Assembly (NCBI GenBank): GCA_011317545.1
Contig: WUJK01000001.1
Coordinates: 372,001-436,000 of the forward strand
DNA: 64,000 bases
Source of the DNA: Coniella vitis
Taxonomy: Eukaryota > Ascomycota > Sordariomycetes > Diaporthales > Schizoparmaceae
Direction: 5' to 3'
Made by a program: the position numbers and the translations under genes. The notes under the pieces are model-generated. The model did not search any database. It worked only from the letters and a program-made list of their open reading frames with translations, and had not been told where the DNA came from. How positions within the stretch are numbered: position 1 is the first letter of the stretch; each line of letters begins with the position of its first letter. Below, piece by piece: positions 33,546 through 44,452 of the stretch.

Positions 33546-36470
33546 ATGTTCAAGTCATTCTGGGAGAGCAGCACCATTTCCAAGAGCAGCAGCAGCAGCA
33601 GCAGCAACAGCAGTTCGCGGGCACGACCGAGTACCGCCGAGGGCCCGCAGTACAAGCAGGGTTTAGGGTGCGGGATCCAGCAGTCCAGTGCGAACGGAGG
33701 AACGGCTTCGCCAGGCCCCACCGCGTCGTCGACGCTCTCGCAGTCGCAGTCGCATCCATCCTCGCCCTCGTCTCCATCCCAGGCCCGGTCCCAGTCACAC
33801 TCAACCTCCCCCACCCACTCCTCCCTGTCCCCGCTCGCCCTCTCCCACCAGCACCAGCACCAGCACCAGCACCAGCACCAGTACCAGCAGGCTAAGGCGA
33901 ATCTCGCCAGTGACACTGCGCCCACTACAGCTCCCACTCTGACGCCTGCAGGCCCCAGCGATAACAATTTCTCTGGTTATCGTGCATCGCCGTCGTCTTC
34001 TCCCGCTTCTTCTGCACCATCACAATCACAACCGCACCCGCACTCTCACTCCCGTCCCTCCACCACTGCCTCGTCGTCTGTTTCGCAGTCGCCGCGCCTC
34101 TTTAGCGACCGCTCTCTGACTCCTTCCACTGCCTCCCCAACCCCTCAGCCCGTCACTCCCGAGTGGCACTTGTTGGGCGACCCCACCGCTCAAGACTGCC
34201 CAACCGTCACAGCAAAGTCGGTCGGCCCGCCACCTGTCGGTTCTTTCGGTGGTCTTCTGCCCAACTCATCCGCGTCTCCGCGACAACATAACCACTTTGC
34301 TCACAAGTTCAACGCCGGCTTCTCGCCTGCCAAGGTAGCTGACGCCGACGGTGACATCCTCCTAGAGGATCTCGAGGACATTGAAGGGTACGACGGCCCT
34401 CTGTCCGACATTCACGCGCACGCGACTCCTTCATCCCCTCCTCCATCAAGTTCGCTCGCCGTGCCCGACCACAATATGACCACTGGTCCCTTCGACTCGG
34501 CCCTGAGCCGCAGTCGCCAAGATTCTTTTGTTGGCACCAAGCCGATCTCCATGAATATTACAAACCCGAACCGCGACAATGCCCGCACACGGCGCGAGTC
34601 TCTTGCTGGTAGCATGATGGGTGGTAGTCTCATGGGTGGTATGAGTTGGGGTGGCATTTCTGTTGGAAGCTTCATCAGGGACGAGTATGTCGTGTCTTTT
34701 TTTCCTTCCTTTCCCCCCCCCCCCGCCTCCCTTTCCTGCTCTTTTGTCCCGAGTAACCAGAATTCCTCGTCATCATTGTCCGGGGAATACGCATCTCTTT
34801 GAGCCGAGGAGATGTGCAGATTACAAGAAGACTGACATGATTATATAGAGTTTTGGCAGGTACATCACCATTCGTCACCCATGGCCAGTCGCCCTCGATC
34901 CAGTCGACTTCCTATCTCCCCAAGTTGGAGCAGACGTTTATGCGAGACTTTCGATGCTGCGACCGAACGTGGCCCACTCTGCACGACCTCCTTCAGCATT
35001 ACGAAGAACACCACCATGCCAACCCGAACATGCAGATGAGCAGCCCTCAGATTAGCAATTTGAGCAAGCAGGGCGCATTTCCCATGCAAGGCACCCCGAG
35101 ATCAAATAGCCGCTCCATGCAACCCAATGTTACCTCAATGGGAATAAATCAAAATGGCATGTCGGCAATGGGTATGCAAATGTCTGGTCAAATGGGTCAG
35201 CAAAATCGTCAATTTGCAGGACTGGCTGGCACAAGCATGAACATGGGTGGCATTTCGTCGATGATGCGACAACAGTCTTCCATACCCGGTACTCCCAACC
35301 AGAATCAAGCTCAACTCTCCATGGGAGATGAGCTCGATGCCGTTGGTGACATGGAAATGGACGACATGATGGATGTAGATGACAATCAGCGCACCATTCA
35401 ACAAACCCGCCAAATGTTTGGCCAACAGCAGCGCCCTCAGCTGCACCTCAACAGCACCGGACTGAGCGGCTTCAATCAACAAGCTCTCCGTACTTCGACC
35501 CCCACTACTCCCGGTGCCAGCGGTTTTGGCTTCCAAAACAACCCCACCGTCTCTTCCGTCAACACACCCACGCTAGGCACGCAACCCTACCGCGGTGGCT
35601 TTTCGCAGGACTCGTCCACCTTGACAACGCCCACCAACGAGTTGATGGAGGAAGACATCACCGGTCTCTCGAAGATGAGCCCCATGAACAACAATAACAA
35701 CAACATGAACCTCGGTGGCATGAATGGTCTGAATATGTCGCAGTTTGGTCTCAGCGCCTTTGGTAACAGCAACAACAGTAATCTGAACAACAACTTTGGT
35801 ACCATTTCAGATCCTGGGAAGCAACTGTTCAGCCCAGGTGGCGGCAATATTTTGACCCCAGAGCAGCAGACATTACAATCACAATTCGCGCAATTCGGCA
35901 TCGACGCTAGCATGCTACCACCAGGTACCGATCTGCAAGCGTTGTTGCAGCAACTGTCTCCTTTGGCCATCCAAGAAGAGCATAAGCCTTTTAAGTGCCC
36001 CGTCATTGGCTGTGAAAAGGCTTACAAGAACCAAAATGGCCTCAAGTACCACAAGACCCATGGTCACTCGACACAACAGTTGCACGAGAATGGTGACGGC
36101 ACCTTCTCAATCGTCAACCCCGAAACGAGTGCTCCTTACCCCGGTACCCTGGGTATGGAGAAGGAGAAGCCATTCAAGTGTGACGTCTGTGGAAAGCGTT
36201 ACAAGAACTTGAACGGTCTGAAATATGTAAGTTACATAATTGGGAATCATGGCAGAGTGTGGCTTTCTTTCCTTTTCTCCCTTCATACTAACAAAGATTC
36301 GTGTGTAGCACAAAGCACACTCGCCCCCTTGCGACCCTGATGTTGTAGCCCGCCAGCAAAACGCAATGGCTACGCTCGCAGCAATCAGTGGTAACACCCT
36401 GGGCCTCAACATGGCAAACTTTGCAGCCTTGAATCCCGGCCTGCCAAACATTGGCGAAGAGAGTCAATAG
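33546..36470 (+). CDS. sfp1: C2H2 zinc-finger transcription factor, Sfp1 type
   Basis: Homologue of Sfp1, which in yeast drives ribosomal-protein and ribosome-biogenesis genes downstream of TOR (family knowledge). Three exons, 33546-34684, 34849-36226 and 36309-36470, give 892 aa. The family block [25 protein letters not shown] and [35 protein letters not shown] spans the first junction (phase 2) and confirms it. Two C2H2 fingers lie near the C-terminus: [26 protein letters not shown] and, split by intron 2, [22 protein letters not shown]. The N-terminal third is Ser/Pro/Gln-rich with an HQHQ repeat (about 33847-33890); the middle is Met/Asn/Gln-rich. The frame stays open 200 nt before the ATG but has no other ATG. 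The stop TAG at 36468-36470 is followed 30 nt later, in the same frame, by another zinc-finger reading frame. Confidence 0.9.
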
Positions 36471-36500
36471 GAAAGGGCGAACCACGTTCCGGAAAGATAC

Positions 36501-37037
36501 ATGGAAGAGGAGCATACGGAGGAGCGAGTAGAGGAATTTGAAGTGCCTGTCAAGGAGCTGCACGACATGTTTATTGAAGAGCAGGACGACGACTCTGTCG
36601 ACGAACACGATGATCATTTTAGAGATGAGGCGGAGCACATATCCGCTACAACTTCGACGACCCCTCCACGTCGTCCCCACGATACGTCGGCGCGACACAA
36701 GTGCACTTTGGTGGATTCCAACACCGGCGAGCCTTGTAACGCAGACTTCTCGAGAGCAGGGTAAGAGACCCCAAAAAACGCTTTGAAAAAAAAAAAAAAA
36801 AACCCTCCCTTCCATCAGGACTTGAGAAGAAAAAAGGGATCAAGTACTAACGTTCTTCCCTTTTGGAATAGTCACCTGAGGCGCCATCTGGAAACATTCC
36901 ATCATCTCTCTACTTCAACATTCCCGTGTGATGTTTGCAAGAAGGAGCGGGCTTTCAACCGTCTCGATACTTTGCAGCGACATTACCGACAGTGTCACCC
37001 CGGCATCGAACCACCGTCTGGGCGGATTGGTGTCTAG
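36501..37037 (+). CDS. Small C2H2 zinc-finger protein, in frame just after sfp1
   Basis: Two exons, 36501-36760 and 36872-37037, give 141 aa. The intron (GTAAGA...GGAATAG, 111 nt, phase 2) restores FSRAG|HLRRHLETFHH. The N-terminal half is very acidic (VEEFEVPVKELHDMF; EEQDDDSVDEHDDH). Two C2H2-like fingers follow: one with unusual C-x10-C spacing (CTLVDSNTGEPC) and CDVCKKERAFNRLDTLQRHYRQCH. Only 30 nt separate the sfp1 stop from this ATG, and both frames are the same, so a separate promoter would have to lie inside sfp1. It may be a second cistron, an alternative C-terminus reached by splicing or readthrough, or a gene with an internal promoter. The function is unknown; DNA binding is likely. 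Confidence 0.65.
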
Positions 37038-39638
37038 ATCTCGTCTTGACGCCTTCGACACTGGGCAAGATTCCTCGACCATGGTCTTTGAGGCTCGTGG
37101 TTCACCCCATCTATTCAATCTTATTCCCGCCTCATGCGACGTGGGGAAAATAATGCATGTTTTTGCATATGGGCTGGCGTTTTTTCGACTACCCAAGTCG
37201 GAGGGCTCCTTATCCTTATACCCCCTTTTATACCCCAGAGACATAGAACACAGGTATTCCTTTTTCTTGTCCACAATGGCGCTTTCTTATCACCTTCTAT
37301 TGGATGGCTGCAGGACAAATATACGGGTTGCCCAGACTACCAAACTTTCAATTCTCCCCATACACGACACGATGGATATCACGATTTGGGTAATTGCGGG
37401 GCCTGCCGAACATTTGAATTGTTGACACTCTATGGGCCGCGAAATACGCAACTCTACCGCTCGCCTACATGAGCGGTGCCAGGCTTCTTTCTGAGTGCCC
37501 ACGTAGTTGTCAGTGACAACTTTAATTACTTCTACCTTTTATGGGCGCCGGCAACACAGGGAATTCAATAGGTGTGGATTCGTATTGGACTGCTCCACCT
37601 TGTGAAAGGGTTTTGATATGGGGGTTTCTGGTTTGATCGAGTTTGTTTTCGTTGTTTTCTACGAGTTCTACATTTCTGGCAGAGAAGATTCGCAAAAGTC
37701 TTTTCGATTTCTATGTGGAGGGATTACAGAGCTGCTTGAGCGTTCAATGATTGTTTCGATGAGGGCTGGATTAATTGTTTATTTATATGTGTTTGTTTTT
37801 ATGTTATGACGAGTTTGTTGGCGTTGGGTGGACGGAAAAGAGAATTCTCAAACACGTACGCACGTATACACAAAAGGAGAGGGAGAAGGGGAAGGAGAAA
37901 AAGCGTGCGCGCACGAGTTACTACCTAGGTAGTCCTACATCATGTGGATGGATCAAGAGGGAAAGGGGGAAAAACCATACTCAACCCGTGCCTATCAAGG
38001 TTCTGAACCATTCAAAACATGCTCCGCTCTGATACTTTCTCATATTGTTTCTGGTTCCTCGACATGACCCGTGAGTTTCTGCCGCAACGAGGGCTTGCTG
38101 GAGACGCGATGCGAAGTTGAAGTTATGCGTGGTGATGGTAAGTATTGATTAGGCTAAGGGCTTTACTTTGAGCAGGTACATGTGGCTTTGCTTATGGAAC
38201 GTGTGACTATTATCGGGATGGTTTCTTTGGCCGCGGGGTTGTTTGTTTTGGCAGCTCAGTTGAACCATTCTAATTCTAATTTTCATAGTTGACGCTTGCT
38301 GTAGTCAGTCGTACTTGCACGTGAGATGCCAGTTCAGGCTATATAGCGAGGGCTTCCCCGCCACTCGTGGACCGAGACCCCAAAGTACAGGGCCAGTCAA
38401 CCTATTAAGCTGCCAAGTATTAAGTTGAGAGAAATGCCGTTCCATTTTGGGGTTTTATGGTGTTTAAGGTGGCACGATCGCTGACGGGAGCAGGGGACGT
38501 GGGCTGACAATTTGAGAAGAACGACTACATGTATTCCTATTGGAATCCTTGTGGATGACTCGGGGACGCCTTCTCTTTTAGCTTGAAAATACATGGCTTG
38601 CCGTATAAGATCTGGCTATGTTAAAAGGCAGAGCAAGCTTTGTGATGAATCTGACGGCCGGCATCGCTTCCCAGAACACGACAAAGCGAAGGCAACCAAC
38701 CACACGGTGTTTCAAGCACATGATCCAAGATTTAATGCCGAATCCGCTATGGAACGCTGAAGAATAGTCGCGAACTGGCTCTTGCAATTAGGTGTTTAGC
38801 CTCACTTGCGCATTGCACCAAAAAAAGCAGACGCCGAAGCAAGGCCACTTCACGGGGATGGCCAGTGGTGCTCTGCGCTTGTCCCGGCATCTGGGAGCTT
38901 CTGGACGAAAACAGGCCGGGGCGGAGAAAGTCTGGCTTGGGATCTTAGTCATCGCGGCCTAAACTCGGGATTTGGAGTCGCGGCGTCTGCTCGCGGGAAG
39001 CGCCGATTCACCATGCCGTTTACGTCACTTTGCTTCGAGGGATTATTGGTGGTTGTGGTGGTGGTGGTGGCATGATATTCTTTTGGGCTCATTGCTATGA
39101 TTTTAATTTTTCCCCCTTCGCCCCGTCGCACTCTCACCACGACCATTGATTAAAAGTGCTACAGCCTCCTTTTTCTCTTCGCTCTTCTTTAAAAAGATAG
39201 AATTATCCCCTCTTCTCGTGAAGCATTTGATCTGTTCCCCATCGCATATCAACGCCCCAAAAAGAACCACAACCAAGCAACAGCATCAATAAACTACTAA
39301 ACACCTCTCGCCCGCTGCAATTCCTAAGCAAACGCCAATTGGATCAGCCGACTTGCTGATAGGATAAGACCTGCACAATCAGATACACACTATACACCAC
39401 ACCTTGTCAACGCCCATTCGAGCTGCGCGATAAAATCTCGACGTCATCCTTCAGTCATACCCACGAGAGCCCAAGACAACTACCAGACCACTACCACTAC
39501 CCTCATCATCATCATTACCAGCAGTTGCCCAAACGACACACCTGCTCGTCACCTCCATCTCTCTCTTGACAGATTCAAACCTCTCTAAACACTTTCTTGT
39601 CCCGACTTGTTCAGCGCCCATACCTATATTACAGCAAA
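37038..39638. other. Intergenic region
   Basis: 2.6 kb between the small zinc-finger gene and rcf2. It includes a palindromic CTACCTAGGTAG at 37921-37932, a GGTGGT run near 39049-39070, and a CA/ACC-rich 5' UTR before 39639. No gene is seen. Confidence 0.5.
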
Positions 39639-40459
39639 ATGAAGGTCATTAGCAAGGAAGAAGAACAAGCCCATTACAATGAGGTGCTCAAGGGCGGCTT
39701 CATTGGCGGTTCCGTTGGTCTCGCCGGCGGTCTGGCTGGTGTTTTGCTTGCCTCAAAGCGCTACGCCGCTTTCCGCAGCCTCACCCTTCCCTTTCGCACT
39801 TTTCTCGTCTCGTCCGCTGCGACCTTTGGCGCTATAACGACGGCCGAGCGCCACAGCATTGCCTTCCAAAAGGCAAAGGACCCCATGAACTTCTACAAGG
39901 ACGAGACGCAGCGCGCGCTCGAGTCGGCGCGCCAAGCCGAGAGCGAAACCCAGCGCCTCATGGAGTGGGGTCGCCAGAACCGTTACACTATTGTCACTGC
40001 CTCATGGCTGGCTTCCATGGCTATTGCGCTGGGCCTGGTCAGCCGTAACAGATTCCTCACTACCTCGCAAAAGCTCGTCCAGGCACGTGTCTATGCCCAG
40101 GGTCTGACGCTCGCCGTGCTGATTGCCACGGCTGCGTTCGAGACGAGCGATGCGCGCAGCGGCAAGGGTCGCTGGGAGACGGTGTTGGTTGTGGACCCCA
40201 ACGACCCAAAGCACGAGCACTTGATTGAGAAGAAGGTGCACAAGGAAGAGTACGAGGGTCAGGACTTGTGGAAGGGTAAGTCGTATTGGCCCTTATTTAA
40301 AATATCTTTTTAATGGGACTGGTGATGCTAACGAGATGTATAGACATGGTTGCTGCCGAAGAGCGCCGCCTCCAGCAACAAAGGAAGGAACGCGAGGCTG
40401 CCGCCAAGAAGCAGAGCAAGCACGTTGAGACCGCCGCTGCTCCCCAGACCTCCAACTAA
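39639..40459 (+). CDS. rcf2: Respiratory supercomplex factor 2 (HIG1 domain)
   Basis: Mitochondrial inner-membrane protein that associates with cytochrome c oxidase and III-IV supercomplexes (known of the family). Two exons, 39639-40275 and 40344-40459 (68-nt intron, phase 1), give 250 aa; yeast Rcf2 is slightly shorter. The N-terminus has a Gly-rich hydrophobic hairpin (GGFIGGSVGLAGGLAGVLLA). The HIG1 domain follows at about residues 90-180: SETQRLMEWGRQNRYTIVTA, two membrane helices, and an RVYAQGLTLAVLIATA end (the QAR-YAQG motif is characteristic). The C-terminus is a charged coiled coil (AAEERRLQQQRKEREAAAK). The ATG at 39639 follows CAAA, a good fungal context. Confidence 0.92.
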
Positions 40460-41563
40460 GAATACCCACTTAAAGCTAAAGAAGGAAAGAAAAGTAACAA
40501 GACGAAGGTGGGAAATACGGAATGCATCACAAAAGCGTCATTTTTCAGTGTCAAAATAACCCTGGCACATCTATCGATGTATAAACCACATCATTGGGTT
40601 TTGAAAACAAAGAAAGAACGATTCAAGTGTTGTGAGGGTTTCTAGTTGGGCGTCCGGACTGGCGGCGTTGGTCGTTAGAAAAATACCGCGTATCATTAAT
40701 TCTTGTTTTGTACATTCTGGACTTTTGATAGTTTGACCGACGACTTGGGGTACAGATCTTGTTTGCGTGGTATAACGTATGACAAGAAGAGTGATGCAAA
40801 AAAGAAGATGAGGCATTGAAAACGTATTGTTATTGTTCTATATGCATGACAGATGTAGAAGGCTGAAAATACAAAAATGTCGATAACATTTTGAGACTGC
40901 GAATTCTCCCAAGAAAAAGAACTTGAATGCATATAAATATTAGTGAAAACATGCTGGTAAGTGAAGATGTTGATGTTGACGCATGTACAGGCTATACTGC
41001 ACCCCAAGCATCGAAACGGGGGGTGTTAAAAAAAGATATTTGGATAAATAGTCCCACCCAGTCAAGTATCAAGCGAAAAAAAAATCGTATCAGAGGATAG
41101 AAGAGCGAATCCAGATGATCCCACACTTGTAGAAGGATGGTGTCTTGAAAAGGAAATATGTAGGTAGGTAGGTAGGGTTTAATTAGAAGTTTAGTTGGGG
41201 ATTTGTGATTATTGTACCTAGCTAGTACTAAGTAGTATGGTAGACGTATCGAGATATAAATGGTTGGTTCCTATATTTGCCCTTGGCATTTGGGAGGGAA
41301 AGGGGATGTATTCATCTTGTCTCTTTTTCTCGTTGAGGAATCCTTTTTTTTTGGGGGGGGGGGGGAATGGTTGTTTTTATTATTCTTCTTTTCCTTCCTC
41401 CCCCTATCCCCAAGATATCATCATCATCATCATCTGTCATCATCATCATTCCATGTTACTCAACCCATTCGGTGTTGGATATAATACTGTATGGATATAC
41501 ATGGTTCATAATAACCCATCACCGCTCATTTTTCCAAACTACTAACCTAGATACAGTGCACAA
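40460..41563. other. Convergent intergenic region
   Basis: 1.1 kb between rcf2 and the kelch gene. It contains a G13 run near 41353 and (ATC)n repeats near 41418-41450. No gene is seen. Confidence 0.55.
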
Positions 41564-43417
41564 CTATACATCAATTTGGAAATGGCTAATCTGCGAATAA
41601 TACGCATGCACAGCCATTTCCAATATCCACACGTCGCCAAACACCTCGCCACCATCGAAGCCCCCAATCGTCAAGAGCCGACTATCATGCAGCACCGTCC
41701 CATGGTAGCCCCTTCCGCTGGGCGGTAGCCCATACACCCTTCGCTTATCCCACGTCATCTGTACAAGGTTCAACAAGAGCACATCGTTCGAGTACTCGCT
41801 ACCGTCGTGTCCACCAATCACAAAGAGGTAGGAGCCTACAATGGTCGCTGTGTGGGAAAGCCGGCGAAACGTGCCCGAGACGGGCGCCGTGCGCCATTGT
41901 TGCGTTTCGATGTTGTAGACCCAGACGTCGTTGAAGCACTCGCCGCCGTCGGAGCCGCCAAAGATGATGAGCTTGCCGTCGACGATGTTGGCGGTGTGGT
42001 AGCCTCTTGCTTTCGGCCGCAGATCTTTACCCGTGCCGACGCCCATTGTTGTGGTCGGGGAAGGGATGGGAGGTTTGTTGTTGGGATTCAACGTGTTGGT
42101 GCTTATATTTGGATTCACGGGGAGCGTGGAGGACGAGGTAGAACCGCCGCCTTCTATAGGACTCGAGATGAGTTTCCAGCTCATTTTGGCCAGATCGCTG
42201 ACGTCGAGCCGCCAGATATCATTGAGGGCGCGCACGCCGTCCCCACCGCCAAACACGTAAATGCCATTCTTGTATAAACACGCTGTATGCGCACGGCGCT
42301 TCGACGGGGCACGGTCGCCGAGCACGCGAGGTTTGGTCCAGCGGAAGTTGACCGTGTCGAGAACGTAGACGTCGTTGTAGTATGCGGGTCCATCACCGCC
42401 GCCAAAAACGACGAGTTTCTTGCCGACGGCGGTGCACGTCATGGCGCGCAGAGGAACGGGGATGTCGCCTGATACATAGGGGCGCGACCAGTGGAAAGCA
42501 TCGGCGTCGAGAACGTAGAGATCATTGAAGCACGCGCGGCTGTCGCAGCCGCCAAACACGTAGACATTAGAGCCGATGATGGTGGTTGTGTGGGCGCGGA
42601 GGGGAGGGTGGCCTTGGCCCGAGACGGGGGCGCGAGACCAGTACATGCCGGAGGAGGGCGCCGGGGGTACGTCGGGCCCCGAGGTGGGCGAGGCGAGCGG
42701 CGGAAAGGGGGTGTAGGAGGCTGTGATGGAAGCGTGTTTGGAGGAGCGGTTGGTGGAGGAGCGCTGGGCGGTGCCCGGATGCGGCTTGGGTGCCGGTGTC
42801 GTTGTGCTGGTTATGCTGGCTGGCGTCACAGCTGTTGATCCTCCTGCCGACGATGCTGGTGGTCCTGGTGTTGGGAGTGGTCTGGTTGCTATGGCGGAGG
42901 TTGAGCGCAGCGCTGGGGGCCGGCGACCCGACAGCCCGTCTTTATCCCGCCCCAGCGACGAGGGAGGTCTCGGAGCAGTGTCGCCGGCAGAGTGGTCGGG
43001 GGAATCTCGCAGCGTTCTGAGGTCCCTTGGCGCCCCACGAAGGGCCGCCTTGGGGGAAGAGCCAACGTGGGGCACCGCGGGGAGCGGGGGATTGGGGGCA
43101 GAGGCGGACGCCACGGTCGCGGCGGCTGAGGCAGCTCGTTGGCGGCTGGCGAGGTCCGAGGACGAGGGCTTCCTCCTGGAGGCGGCAGCGCTCTTGGAGG
43201 CGAGGTGGCCCGGGGTGTGATTGCGCGGTATGGGCGGAATTGGATCGGTAGCAATGTCTCTGGTGGGTATCGTAGCGGCAGTCGTAGGGGTGGGGAAGGT
43301 GGCCGAGGAGGAGGCAGAGGGCCCTGAGATCTTTTGAGAGCGGATGGTCTTTGCCCTGAGGGGGGAAGCGTTTGTGTCGATGGTGATGTCGTTGGTGTGG
43401 GCTGTCGGGTCAGCCAT
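41564..43417 (-). CDS. Kelch-repeat protein (six repeats)
   Basis: Single exon, 617 aa. Residues 1 to about 250 are disordered and rich in Ala, Ser, Pro and Thr. From about residue 255 there are six kelch repeats, each with the H/T...(V/I)FGG.D...NDV...W pattern: YVFGGCDSRACFNDLYVLD; LVVFGGGDGPAYYNDVYVLD; YVFGGGDGVRALNDIWRLD; LIIFGGSDGGECFNDVWVYN; FVIGGHDGSEYSNDVLLLN; LTIGGFDGGEVFGDVWIL. This predicts one complete six-bladed beta-propeller, a protein-interaction platform. A Ser/Asn/Pro insert lies in blade 3/4. No other domain tells the pathway. Divergent from dus3 with a 1.0-kb shared upstream region. Confidence 0.88.
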   Translation of the reverse strand: MADPTAHTNDITIDTNASPLRAKTIRSQKISGPSASSSATFPTPTTAATIPTRDIATDPIPPIPRNHTPGHLASKSAAASRRKPSSSDLASRQRAASAAATVASASAPNPPLPAVPHVGSSPKAALRGAPRDLRTLRDSPDHSAGDTAPRPPSSLGRDKDGLSGRRPPALRSTSAIATRPLPTPGPPASSAGGSTAVTPASITSTTTPAPKPHPGTAQRSSTNRSSKHASITASYTPFPPLASPTSGPDVPPAPSSGMYWSRAPVSGQGHPPLRAHTTTIIGSNVYVFGGCDSRACFNDLYVLDADAFHWSRPYVSGDIPVPLRAMTCTAVGKKLVVFGGGDGPAYYNDVYVLDTVNFRWTKPRVLGDRAPSKRRAHTACLYKNGIYVFGGGDGVRALNDIWRLDVSDLAKMSWKLISSPIEGGGSTSSSTLPVNPNISTNTLNPNNKPPIPSPTTTMGVGTGKDLRPKARGYHTANIVDGKLIIFGGSDGGECFNDVWVYNIETQQWRTAPVSGTFRRLSHTATIVGSYLFVIGGHDGSEYSNDVLLLNLVQMTWDKRRVYGLPPSGRGYHGTVLHDSRLLTIGGFDGGEVFGDVWILEMAVHAYYSQISHFQIDV

Positions 43418-44452
43418 GGTGGACGGGCGCCGGCCTAGACTTCATTGGCACTCGCGCGGAAGCGACGCTTGCAGAAAGCGGGTCGATTGGTCACGCAAAC
43501 GAACAAAGGGAGCGCAGCAACGAGCGTTGAGGCTCCAAGGTTGGCGTGGTTGTTGGCTAGGGGGCGGGAGGAGAGAACAGTGCCAGCTCGTGAGAGTTAG
43601 TTGAAGGAGGAGGCTAGAGGTTGTTGGTTGAACAACAGCAATAGCAGCAGACTGTCAAGGTGGTCGGCAGCCGTGCTGTGCTCTCAGGCCAGCAGGCTTG
43701 GGCTTAGCCTGCCCCATGCCGTTGCTTGGCCCCTGACAGCTGGACTCCCCACTGGCCCGTTGGCACGACGCGTGTTATGGGCGTATTTAGCAGCCTCTAG
43801 GCACTTTCGGCACTGTACGTAGCGACGAGCTGGTTTCTTTGCTCGCCCGTTATTATTCTCACCGTATTCAGCAGCAGCAACGGCTAGGTTTTGCCTTCAA
43901 CCGCATCGGGCAGACGCAACGACTGTGAGCAAGTACCACAGTTTGTATGGCGTACCTAGGTATACAGTACATCTACCATACTGTGTACGTTTAGAATATG
44001 CATGTCGTGAGATTCCATGCTGCAGCAGTGGCTGCATGCATTGCCAAAGCCTTGTTGCAGTCATGCTAGAATGCAGATCCATCCTGTTGCTTCTTCAGCC
44101 TCGTCAGCGAGCAGCTGCAAGGCCCTTATCACTTCTGGCCTTCCACCAGCCCTTCTAGCGTCTTCAGCAGGGCTTCCAGAGCCTCCAGCAGCCTGATTAG
44201 AAGGCTATACTATGTAACCCCACACTTACAGGCTGCGGGGAGGCAGGCCTTGCTGGCCTGCAGCCAGTGAGTGACAGGGGGCAGGCATCATTTTCGCTAG
44301 CTGCTAGGGCAGGAAAGAACTGCCGGAATTTGTAGCAACTACCTAAAAGAGAAGCAGAAAAAGTCATCCACCAATGAACTGAGCCAGGCGCACTTTTGCT
44401 CCATTTCCACACTGTCTCCAGCCTCGTTTTGTCTTTCCAACAAGCACCCACC
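43418..44452. promoter_or_regulatory. Divergent promoter region, kelch gene / dus3
   Basis: About 1 kb between divergent starts. It includes TACCTAGGTA (43953-43962) and one TACTATGTA (44208-44216). No gene is seen. Confidence 0.45.

Noticed and set aside
42491..43327. Long plus-strand frames opposite the kelch gene
   Set aside because: They are composition effects. The minus strand carries six clear kelch repeats.
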